The position numbers were made by a program, and so were the translations under genes. A stretch of DNA of 64,000 nt from CAIUGU01 sp963819685 (GTDB taxonomy: Bacteria > Pseudomonadota > Gammaproteobacteria > Steroidobacterales > Steroidobacteraceae), in contig CAWFXI010000005.1 of NCBI GenBank assembly GCA_963819685.1, positions 1 through 64,000 of the forward strand, read 5' to 3'. The notes beneath the pieces were generated by a model, which did not search any database, was not told the origin of the DNA, and saw only the letters and a program-made list of their open reading frames with translations. Of this stretch, positions 15,877 to 23,063 are shown in pieces (the first letter of the stretch is position 1; the number at the start of each line of letters is the position of its first letter).

Positions 15877-16533
15877 ATGAATGCTCGTCATCATCGCCTC
15901 TCAAGTCTTTTTGCTGTGGCGGCCTTGGCTGTCATCGGCGCTCCCGCGGCCATCGCTGCTCCCGTGATTGGTCAGCCTGCGCCGGCCTTCTCCGCCGTTG
16001 GCTTGGACGGCAAGACTCACACGCTGTCGGAATTCAAGGGGAAGACTGTCGTCCTTGAGTGGACCAACAAAGACTGCCCCTTTGCCCAGAAGCAATACCG
16101 CACCGGGAACATGCAGAAGCAGCAGGAAGAAGCCGCGCAGCAAGAGGTGGTCTGGCTTTCCGTGATGTCGTCCGCGCCCGGCAAAGAGGGGTACATGCTG
16201 TCGCCCGCGGTTACGGCCTGGAAGGCCTCCGTGGGGTCCAAAGCCAGGGACGTGTTGCTCGATCCAAGCGGGACCGTTGGCAAGGCCTATGGAGCTCGCA
16301 CAACCCCACATATGTTCGTCATCGATAAGGCCGGAAAGTTGGCCTACATGGGCGGTATCGACAATCGGCCGAGCGCTTGGCTAGGTCAGATGGATCGCGC
16401 CAAGGCGGAAATCGCGGAGGCTAAGCCCTATGTGAAAATGGCGCTCGCTGATCTGGCTGCGGGGCGTCCCGTGGCGTCGCCAGTCACCGTGCCGTACGGC
16501 TGCACCGTGAAATATTCCGACTCTTTCGACTGA
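15877..16533 (+). CDS. Exported thioredoxin-fold (redoxin) protein
   Basis: 218 residues, signal peptide about 1-27 (AAIAA), then a redoxin/AhpC-TSA-like domain: GQPAPAFSAVGLDGKTHTLS, VVLEWTNKDCPFAQKQY and RTTPHMFVIDKAGKLAYMGG. The expected CxxC is NKDCPFAQ, so only the first cysteine is present and the second position is Ala; a lone Cys occurs later (PYGCTVKY). This points to a single-cysteine peroxidase or a resolving partner rather than a classic thioredoxin. It forms a two-gene unit with the DsbD-like gene. Confidence 0.85.
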   Translation: MNARHHRLSSLFAVAALAVIGAPAAIAAPVIGQPAPAFSAVGLDGKTHTLSEFKGKTVVLEWTNKDCPFAQKQYRTGNMQKQQEEAAQQEVVWLSVMSSAPGKEGYMLSPAVTAWKASVGSKARDVLLDPSGTVGKAYGARTTPHMFVIDKAGKLAYMGGIDNRPSAWLGQMDRAKAEIAEAKPYVKMALADLAAGRPVASPVTVPYGCTVKYSDSFD

Positions 16534-16870
16534 GGATGGCGGCCTAGTCCAGGTTGGCAAGAACGTCCTGCCGCTAATTTTCGCGCACTTGTCAGAATTC
16601 CTGGCGCCGCTTCGATGGCTGAAGCCGCGCCGCCGGAGTTCTGTGGAGTGCGGCCGCAATGGAGGTCTCCTCGTTCGGCTTTGTGACGGAGCCTGCTAAT
16701 CGGCGCTGCCGATTGACCAGCTTCCGGCGTCCAATGTTGACCATCTTCGGGAACAGTAACTGCTGGAATCTCATCCAGAAAGTTCGGCGCAGTTTATTGT
16801 CCGCTTTCGGCGCCGATTAGGGCCATATCCTGTTCAAGCTTCGACGCCGGTTCACAGGCTGATTCTAAAG
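16534..16870. other. Gene-free stretch left of the tRNA
   Basis: About 340 bases with no convincing coding frame, repeat or RNA. Being next to the 3' end of the tRNA, this is where a tRNA-targeting element would have its attachment core. I could not find a second copy of the tRNA 3' end in the window. Confidence 0.5.
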
Positions 16871-16957
16871 TGGTGCCGGAGGTCGGACTCGAACCGACAC
16901 AGGGTTGCCCCTGGCAGATTTTGAGTCTGCTGCGTCTACCAATTCCGCCACACCGGC
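16871..16957 (-). tRNA. tRNA-Leu (anticodon CAA)
   Basis: On the minus strand the sequence starts GCCGGTGTGGCGGAATTGG and ends in a T-arm GGTTCGAGTCC and CTCCGGCACCA. The anticodon arm is GCAGA-CTCAAAA-TCTGC, giving CAA, and a long variable arm identifies a class II leucine tRNA. CCA is encoded (16871-16873). One T-T mismatch is seen in the acceptor stem (position 6-67). The 3' end points toward the accessory genes on the left, a common arrangement for islands inserted at tRNA genes. Confidence 0.93.
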
Positions 16958-17256
16958 AAGTGCGAGGAGGGGCGGAAGTATAAGGGAGCAGCCGTCAAGG
17001 TGGGAACCAGCGCACCGGGAAGGAACCGACTCCTGCAAGGCCTAAATGCTGACTGACCCCAGCTGGACGGAATCTGGCCTGCCGTGAGGCTTTCTTGTCG
17101 CTGCGCGACCCTTTGCCGACAGGCCATTTGTAGCCTGCAGCCAGGCCATAAACGGTAAAAGGCCGCCGGTCGCTCATTTCCGCAGTACATTGGCTGCGAC
17201 CTTTATTGGCCGGGGTGCATCTATAGCTCAACAGCCAATTGAGTCTCCCTGAACGA
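16958..17256. other. Intergenic region between tRNA-Leu and ECF sigma gene
   Basis: About 300 bases. It should contain promoters for both divergent genes, but I cannot identify a convincing -35/-10 pair. No coding frame is supported. Confidence 0.4.
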
Positions 17257-17874
17257 ATGTCACCGCTAGCTACCCTCCAGATCCCTGCCGAAACGCTGCT
17301 GCGGGCGCGGCGGCGGGACGGTGCGGCGCTGGAGAGCATCTATCGCTCGTGCTTCCCCGGGGTTCGGGCGCTGGTTCGGCGTCTGGTGACCCGCTCTGCC
17401 GTCGCGGACGAGATCACTCAGGATGTCTTCGTGCAGGTGCTTCGCCACCTGGATGGTTATAGCGGCCAGGGACCGTTCGGTGCCTGGGTACGCCGCATCG
17501 CTGTCAGCCGGTGCCTGATGCATCTGCGTTCGCCGTGGAATCGCGCGGCACTGTGGCTGGATGTGGAGGAAGGTGACGAAACTGCAGCGGGAGGGCAATC
17601 CGCGCAAGTTGATTCCACCGACGAAACCTTCATCCGGACGCATGCAGAGCTGGCCGCCCTTGAAATTGCGCTTGGCAGGCTTTCGACCTTAAACCGGACC
17701 GTGGTCTGGCTGCATGATGTGGAGGGCTACACGCATGCCGAAATCGCGCAGGAGCTTGGGCGTTCGGTGAGTTTTTCCAAGTCGGCGCTCGCGCGTGCGC
17801 ATGTGCGATTGCGCCAGCTTCTGTCGGCCCCTGAAGAGAGAGCGGTATGCACGCCAGCATCATCCAGTTGCTGA
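17257..17874 (+). CDS. ECF sigma factor (RpoE-like)
   Basis: 205 residues. Region 2 is at about 22-85 (IYRSCFPGVRALVRRLVTRS, ADEITQDVFVQVLRHLDGYS, FGAWVRRIAVSRCL) and region 4 at about 135-190 (LGRLSTLNRTVVWLHDVEGY, THAEIAQELGRSVSFSKSAL). ATG 17257 is preferred to TTG 17239. Its 3' end overlaps the start of the zinc anti-sigma gene by 28 bases, indicating tight coupling. With the following PDZ-protein gene it probably forms an envelope-stress or signalling operon; the signal is unknown. Confidence 0.88.
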   Translation: MSPLATLQIPAETLLRARRRDGAALESIYRSCFPGVRALVRRLVTRSAVADEITQDVFVQVLRHLDGYSGQGPFGAWVRRIAVSRCLMHLRSPWNRAALWLDVEEGDETAAGGQSAQVDSTDETFIRTHAELAALEIALGRLSTLNRTVVWLHDVEGYTHAEIAQELGRSVSFSKSALARAHVRLRQLLSAPEERAVCTPASSSC

Positions 17875-18479
17875 GTCTTCGTGACGGCGAGCCGGTCGCC
17901 GCCGTAATAGCGGAACATGTCGACAGCTGCAAGCGTTGCGCGGCCGAAGTCGCGCGGCTCAAGGACCTGCGCGAGCGGATGCAAGTATTGCCTTCACCGA
18001 CGCTGGCCGATACTCGCGGGATGGACAGCCTGTGGGCTCGCATCCAGCCTTCGCTGGCGCCGGCAGATCGTCCGCCTTCAGCCACGAACTGGTATCTCGC
18101 TGTCGCGGCGGCCATTGTCTGGACAGTCGTTGCCGTTGTGTGGTTCGGGATTGCCGATAACGAGCCATCTGCATCACCGCGGACCGTTGCAGTCACGGCG
18201 CCCGTGCCATCCGCAGTCGATAATCTGCTGCTCGAATCGCAGGATCTCGAAAGCGCACTGCTGGATCTGCCGCGACGTCCACACATCGAACAGGCCGCTA
18301 CGGCCGCGACGCTGGATGCGCTGGAAGGACGGATCCAGTGGCTCGACTACACATTGTCACGCGCGAATGAAGACGGCATTCCCGGTGATCAGGCGGCAGA
18401 TCTCTGGCAGGAACGCGTGGATCTGCTCGAATCCCTGGTGACGCTCCGCTATGCGCAAGCCAGTCGCATGGCTTTTTAG
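17847..18479 (+). CDS. Zinc-type anti-sigma factor, single-pass membrane protein
   Basis: 210 residues. An H-x3-C-x2-C motif (HVDSCKRCAAEV, about residues 24-35) is the anti-sigma zinc-binding signature. One membrane segment follows at about 83-103 (YLAVAAAIVWTVVAVVWFGI), and the periplasmic part is helical (LESALLDLPRRPHIEQAATA). It would hold the upstream ECF sigma inactive until released. The overlap with the sigma gene supports the pairing. No cleavage protease is encoded beside it. Confidence 0.82.
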   Translation: MHASIIQLLSLRDGEPVAAVIAEHVDSCKRCAAEVARLKDLRERMQVLPSPTLADTRGMDSLWARIQPSLAPADRPPSATNWYLAVAAAIVWTVVAVVWFGIADNEPSASPRTVAVTAPVPSAVDNLLLESQDLESALLDLPRRPHIEQAATAATLDALEGRIQWLDYTLSRANEDGIPGDQAADLWQERVDLLESLVTLRYAQASRMAF

Positions 18480-18520
18480 CCGGCAATCAATTTCAGCAAC
18501 CGAAGAGACGAGACAACAGG

Positions 18521-19588
18521 ATGAACAGTCAATTGACGCGAATGGGAAAGGCGGGGTTGTCGATCCCGGCGCTGCTGCTGTCGTGTGGTATTGCAACGGC
18601 AGCCCAACCAGGACCGGCCCCGGCGCAGCCGGAAGCCAATCGTGAGCAGCAACTTGCAGCAGCTCGCGCGAGACTCGAAGAGGCTGCACGCGAGGTGGCC
18701 GAACTCAGTCTCGATGACAACGGTGGCCGCAACTTCTTTCGCTTCAACACGCAGAGCCTGGGTCGGGCGGCGCTCGGCATCAATATCGGCGGTCGTGAAG
18801 CACGACGGAGCGAGGGCGCGGCGGAAGATGGGGTGCCGGTGCTGAGCGTCAGTCCCGGTGGACCTGCCGCGGAAGCAGGCATTCGAGCGGGTGACGTACT
18901 GATCGCCGTGGATGGCAAAGCGCTCAAGGCGGAGAACGGCCGCTCGCCCCAGGCGGTGTTGCTCGCGCACATGGAAGGCGTGGAGCCGGGCGCAACGGTA
19001 AACGTCGAGTATCGCCGCGATGGCAAGCAGAACAAGGTCGCAATCGTCGCCCGGCCTCTGAATCCGCCCTTTTTTGCGGGCGCGCAGGTCATGCCATTGC
19101 CGGGCGGCATGCCACCCGGCGAGGGGCCAATGAGTCCGGGGTTCGCTTTCTTCCGGGGGCCACAGACATTTGGGGCTATCGAACTGGTTCCGCTGACGCC
19201 CAAGCTCGGCCAGTACTTCGGCACAGACAAGGGACTGCTGGTGGTACGAGCGCCCGGGGATTCGCGGCTCAGCCTTGAGGATGGCGACGTCATTGTCGAT
19301 ATAGCGGGCCGTGTGCCTGCCACACCCGCCCATGCGATGCGCATTCTGGAATCCTACCAGCCGGGTGAAAAACTCGCGCTGAACGTCATGCGCCTCAGGA
19401 AGAAGGTGATTTTGAATATCGAGATTCCCGCTGATGGCCGCCGCGGCGACATGATGTTCGAGGTGCCTGGTCTCCAACGCTTTCCGGGACCTGGCAGTGT
19501 GCGCGGGAATGGACCCGTCCCGTTCAATGTCCCGGTGCCACCGCCTGCAGTCCGCCCGTTACCGCCGGGAGGCGATGAACGGGCCTGA
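18521..19588 (+). CDS. Periplasmic PDZ-domain protein
   Basis: 355 residues with a signal peptide (about 1-28). A coiled-coil-like stretch (REQQLAAARARLEEAAREVA) is followed by PDZ 1 (ALGINIGG, VSPGGPAAEAGIRAGDVLIA) and a second, weaker PDZ-like part (LVVRAPGDSRLSLEDGDVIV). The tail is Pro-rich (PVPPPAVRPLPPGG). There is no protease triad, so it is an adaptor or a regulator rather than a DegS-type enzyme. Being third in the sigma/anti-sigma operon suggests it senses misfolded envelope proteins or tunes the anti-sigma; this is inferred. Confidence 0.75.
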   Translation: MNSQLTRMGKAGLSIPALLLSCGIATAAQPGPAPAQPEANREQQLAAARARLEEAAREVAELSLDDNGGRNFFRFNTQSLGRAALGINIGGREARRSEGAAEDGVPVLSVSPGGPAAEAGIRAGDVLIAVDGKALKAENGRSPQAVLLAHMEGVEPGATVNVEYRRDGKQNKVAIVARPLNPPFFAGAQVMPLPGGMPPGEGPMSPGFAFFRGPQTFGAIELVPLTPKLGQYFGTDKGLLVVRAPGDSRLSLEDGDVIVDIAGRVPATPAHAMRILESYQPGEKLALNVMRLRKKVILNIEIPADGRRGDMMFEVPGLQRFPGPGSVRGNGPVPFNVPVPPPAVRPLPPGGDERA

Positions 19589-19642
19589 CATTCCCGCTGC
19601 CCTCTACCCCCTTTACCTCCCCCCCTGTATCGTGCGCGGCCC

Positions 19643-20656
19643 ATGCGCCGCGCCGATTTTTTCTACGACCTGCCCGCCGATCTGATCGCGCAGCACCCGG
19701 CTGCCCTGAGATCTGACAGTCGCCTGCTGCACCTGGAGCGGACGTCTGGTGCCATCGTGGATCGCCGCTTCACTGATCTGCCGTCGCTGCTTGAGGCCAA
19801 CGATCTGCTGATCTTCAACGACACCCGGGTGATTCCTGCCCGCGTGTTTGGGCAAAAGCCCACCGGTGGGCAGATCGAGATCCTGCTGGAACGCGTGCTC
19901 GATGACACTCGCGTTCTCGCGCAGGTTCGAGCGAGCAAACCACTCAGGGAGGGGGGGCGGGTGATGCTGCCCGGAAGCATTACGGCGACGTGCATTACGC
20001 GCCATGACGATCTGTTTGAACTTGATCTAGGGTCAGATCCAGTGGCGTATTTCCTCAAGCATGGGCAGATGCCTTTGCCTCCCTACATCGAGCACGTACC
20101 GGTGGCCGAGGACGCCGAGCGTTACCAGACTGTGTATGCCGCGGAACTCGGCGCCGTGGCGGCGCCTACAGCAGGATTGCATTTCGATACAGCGCTGCTT
20201 GCGACACTGGCTGCCCGGCAGATCCGCACGGCATTTCTGACCCTGCATGTGGGCGCCGGGACCTTTCAGGCCGTGCGTGTCGATGACCTTGAAACCCATC
20301 GCATGCATGCCGAACGAGCAAGAGTGCCTCCGGCCGTCTGTGCTGCAATCGAGACGGCTCGTGCGAGCGGCGGCAGAGTGATAGCTGTGGGGACAACGGT
20401 CGTACGCAGTCTCGAGACTGCCGCCGCGTCCGGTACGCTGACTCCGTTCGAAGGTGAAACCAGGTTGTTCATACGCCCTGGATACAACTTCCGTATCGTT
20501 GATGCACTGATCACGAACTTCCACCTGCCCGAGTCGACATTGCTGATGCTCGTGTGTGCATTCGGCGGATATGAGAAGGTAATGGCCGCTTACCGCCACG
20601 CCGTCACTGCTCGCTACCGGTTTTTCAGCTATGGGGACGCGATGTTCGTGTCATGA
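19643..20656 (+). CDS. queA: S-adenosylmethionine:tRNA ribosyltransferase-isomerase
   Basis: 337 residues, the usual family length. It converts preQ1 in tRNA to epoxyqueuosine using the ribosyl group of SAM. Diagnostic segments are MRRADFFYDLPADLIAQHPA, LLIFNDTRVIPARVFG, APTAGLHFDTALL and TNFHLPESTLLMLVCAFGG. Its last four bases overlap tgt (ATGA), the standard queuosine pair and order. Confidence 0.97.
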   Translation: MRRADFFYDLPADLIAQHPAALRSDSRLLHLERTSGAIVDRRFTDLPSLLEANDLLIFNDTRVIPARVFGQKPTGGQIEILLERVLDDTRVLAQVRASKPLREGGRVMLPGSITATCITRHDDLFELDLGSDPVAYFLKHGQMPLPPYIEHVPVAEDAERYQTVYAAELGAVAAPTAGLHFDTALLATLAARQIRTAFLTLHVGAGTFQAVRVDDLETHRMHAERARVPPAVCAAIETARASGGRVIAVGTTVVRSLETAAASGTLTPFEGETRLFIRPGYNFRIVDALITNFHLPESTLLMLVCAFGGYEKVMAAYRHAVTARYRFFSYGDAMFVS

Positions 20657-21777
20657 AGTTCGATCTGCTTGAAGTGTCCGGACGGGCGCGGCGTGGCCGC
20701 CTGACGTTTGCTCGCGGCGTCGTCGAAACGCCCGCTTTCATGCCCGTGGGAACCTACGGTACGGTCAAGGCGATGACCCCGGAGGAACTGACCGGCATCG
20801 GTGCCGAGATCATTCTCGGCAATACGTTTCACCTGTGGCTGCGCCCGGGCATGGAGGTCATTCGCGCGCACGGCGACCTGCATCGCTTCATGCACTGGGA
20901 AGGGCCGATCCTGACGGACTCCGGCGGCTTCCAGGTATTCAGCCTTGCCGACCTGCGCAAGATCACTGAAGAGGGCGTGCATTTCCGTTCGCCCATCAAT
21001 GGCGACAAGGTGTTCCTGAGTCCCGAAATCTCGATGCAGGTCCAGCATGCTCTCGGTGCCGATATCGTCATGGTGTTCGATGAGTGCACGCCTTATCCGG
21101 CGACGCTCGAAGAGGCCCGCAAGTCCATGGAGTTGTCGCTCCGCTGGGCGGACCGCAGCCGTGCAGAGTTCGATCGCCTCGCGAGCGGCAACGCGCTGTT
21201 CGGCATTGTCCAGGGAGGAATGCACGATCAGCTCCGCCGGGAATCGCTCGCCGGTTTGCTTGAGGTCGGTTTCCATGGCTTCGCGATCGGAGGACTGGCG
21301 GTAGGTGAGCCCAGGGAAGAAAGGGAGCGTGTGCTGGAAGCTATCGAGCCGCTGCTGCCGGTCACGCATCCGCGTTATCTGATGGGCGTCGGTACGCCCG
21401 AGGATATCGTCGCGGCGGTAAGTCGGGGTGTCGACATGTTTGACTGCGTAATGCCCACACGGCACGCGCGCAATGGCCATCTGTTCACAAGGAACGGGGT
21501 TCTCAAGATCCGCAATGCCATCCATGAGAAGGATCCGCAGCCTGTCGACCCGGAATGCGGGTGCTACACTTGCCGCAACTACAGCCGCGCCTATCTCAAG
21601 CATCTCGACCGTTGCGGGGAGATCCTGGCGGCGCGACTCAACACCATTCACAACCTGTACTACTATCTCGAGCTGATGCGCGAGCTCCGCTCCGCGATCA
21701 CCGAGGACAGGTTTGCGGCGTTTGTGGCGGAGTTCTACGCGAGGCGTGCGGACGCAGCCGGGGCTCGTGACTCGTGA
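20653..21777 (+). CDS. tgt: tRNA-guanine transglycosylase
   Basis: 374 residues. It exchanges guanine-34 for preQ1 in tRNAs with GUN anticodons. Seen are the catalytic region ILTDSGGFQVFSLADLRKIT (about 89-108), the substrate loop VGEPREE, RYLMGVGTPEDIV, the second catalytic Asp in VDMFDCVMPTRHARNG, and the zinc site CGCYTCRNYSRAYLKH. In most gammaproteobacteria yajC-secD-secF follows directly; here about 10 kb intervene. The stop codon lies inside a 7-bp tandem array. Confidence 0.97.
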   Translation: MKFDLLEVSGRARRGRLTFARGVVETPAFMPVGTYGTVKAMTPEELTGIGAEIILGNTFHLWLRPGMEVIRAHGDLHRFMHWEGPILTDSGGFQVFSLADLRKITEEGVHFRSPINGDKVFLSPEISMQVQHALGADIVMVFDECTPYPATLEEARKSMELSLRWADRSRAEFDRLASGNALFGIVQGGMHDQLRRESLAGLLEVGFHGFAIGGLAVGEPREERERVLEAIEPLLPVTHPRYLMGVGTPEDIVAAVSRGVDMFDCVMPTRHARNGHLFTRNGVLKIRNAIHEKDPQPVDPECGCYTCRNYSRAYLKHLDRCGEILAARLNTIHNLYYYLELMRELRSAITEDRFAAFVAEFYARRADAAGARDS

Positions 21778-21790
21778 CAGGTGACTAGTG
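21764..21790 (+). repeat. Heptamer tandem array spanning the tgt stop and next start
   Basis: CTCGTGA, CTCGTGA, CAGGTGA and CTAGTG follow each other without spacers. The array contains the tgt stop and supplies the GTG start of the next gene. The GTGA core is shared with arrays at 29185 and 47552. Confidence 0.7.
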
Positions 21791-22852
21791 CTGACCGATC
21801 TGACCGCTGCGCCCTGGTTCCGCCGACTGCTTGTCGCCGTGATCCTCACCGGCATCCTGCTGCTGACGTATGTCATCCTGCAGCCGTTCCTGATTCCGGT
21901 GATCTGGGCCGCGATTCTTGCCTATGTTTCCTGGCCACTGCATGTCCGGTTATTGCGTCTCACCCGGCGCCGTGCATCCGTTGCGGCGCTGATTACCACC
22001 CTGCTGCTGACAGTGGCGATCATCCTGCCGGTGCTGTGGCTGATCCTGCTGTTGCAGATCGAAACGGTAGTCGCCTATCGCGAAGTGCAGGCCTTTCTCG
22101 CATCCAACCCGACGTTACCGCCGGGGCTCAAGAATCTGCCCTGGGTCGGACCCTGGCTGCAGCAGGTCTTGAGCGAGCTCGTCGCGGATCCTGCCGCTTT
22201 ACGCCAGCAGCTGGGTGTCGTGTTTGAAAGGTCGACGGGCGAGATCAGCGTGCTGATCGGTGGAGCCGGCCGCAATGTCGCGAAGCTGTTTTTCGCATTG
22301 CTGACGCTGTTCTTCCTGTTGCGCGACGGCCGGCGCTTGTTCGAACAATTGCGCGCAGCACTCGAAGGGATTCTTGGACCGCAGGTGCGTGACTATCTGC
22401 ACTCGGTCGGGCAGACCACGCGCGCAGTGGTGTATGCCATCGTGCTGGCGGCCCTGGTGCAAGGCATCTTCGCCGGGTTCGGATACTGGATTGTCGGGGT
22501 AGGGCCGCCGGTTCTGCTCGGCGCAGTGACGGCGATGGTGGCATTGATTCCGTTCGGAGCGCCGCTCATCTGGGGAACACTGAGCCTGTGGCTGTTGCTG
22601 ACGGGCAAGATTGGCGATGGCGTGACCTTGCTGCTCTGGGGGCTGCTGGTCGTCAGCTGGGTCGACAATATCGTGCGGCCGCTGGTCATTTCCAATGCGA
22701 CCCGGATGCCGTTTCTGCTGGTCGTCTTTGGCGTCCTGGGAGGGGTCCTGGCCTTCGGGCTGGTCGGGCTGTTCATCGGGCCGGTGGTACTCGCCGTCGC
22801 GCTGGCCTTGTGGCGGGAATGGCAGGAACACAGGCCCGCCAAGGCGCAGTAG
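21788..22852 (+). CDS. AI-2E family (PerM/YhhQ-type) membrane transporter
   Basis: 354 residues with about eight membrane segments in the PF01594 arrangement: two or three at the N-terminus (LLVAVILTGILLLTYVILQP), an amphipathic middle, FFALLTLFFLLRDGRRL, and the C-terminal block ending VLGGVLAFGLVGLFIGPVVL. Members are proposed permeases or sodium/proton exchangers; substrates vary. The GTG start at 21788 has no clear Shine-Dalgarno and lies within the heptamer array, so translation may depend on read-through from tgt. Confidence 0.88.
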   Translation: MLTDLTAAPWFRRLLVAVILTGILLLTYVILQPFLIPVIWAAILAYVSWPLHVRLLRLTRRRASVAALITTLLLTVAIILPVLWLILLLQIETVVAYREVQAFLASNPTLPPGLKNLPWVGPWLQQVLSELVADPAALRQQLGVVFERSTGEISVLIGGAGRNVAKLFFALLTLFFLLRDGRRLFEQLRAALEGILGPQVRDYLHSVGQTTRAVVYAIVLAALVQGIFAGFGYWIVGVGPPVLLGAVTAMVALIPFGAPLIWGTLSLWLLLTGKIGDGVTLLLWGLLVVSWVDNIVRPLVISNATRMPFLLVVFGVLGGVLAFGLVGLFIGPVVLAVALALWREWQEHRPAKAQ

Positions 22853-23007
22853 GGAACCCGTCCAGGCCGGGGAATACGCCGCGGTTCCTACCAACACGCT
22901 CCCGAAATGCGTGATTCCGAGTCCTTTGCGGCATCAATCAGCCTGCTGAATCCACCAATCCTGAGCTTTCACTGGACTCTTGCTCACAAATACTAGTGAC
23001 AGTACAA

Positions 23008-23026
23008 ATAAGAACCATTATCATTT
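23008..23026 (+). promoter_or_regulatory. Fur box upstream of the siderophore receptor
   Basis: AATAAGAACCATTATCATT matches the 19-bp Fur consensus AATGATAATCATTATCATT at 16 of 19 positions. It ends 38 bases before the receptor start, so iron-bound Fur would block transcription. Confidence 0.8.
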
Positions 23027-23063
23027 GCGCCAAGCTTGGTTTTATCCCCGACAAGGAACGCAA

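Noticed and set aside
16534..16870. A duplicate of the tRNA-Leu 3' end (att site)
   Set aside because: I searched by eye for the T-arm and acceptor sequence near the tRNA and in the accessory region and found no second copy.
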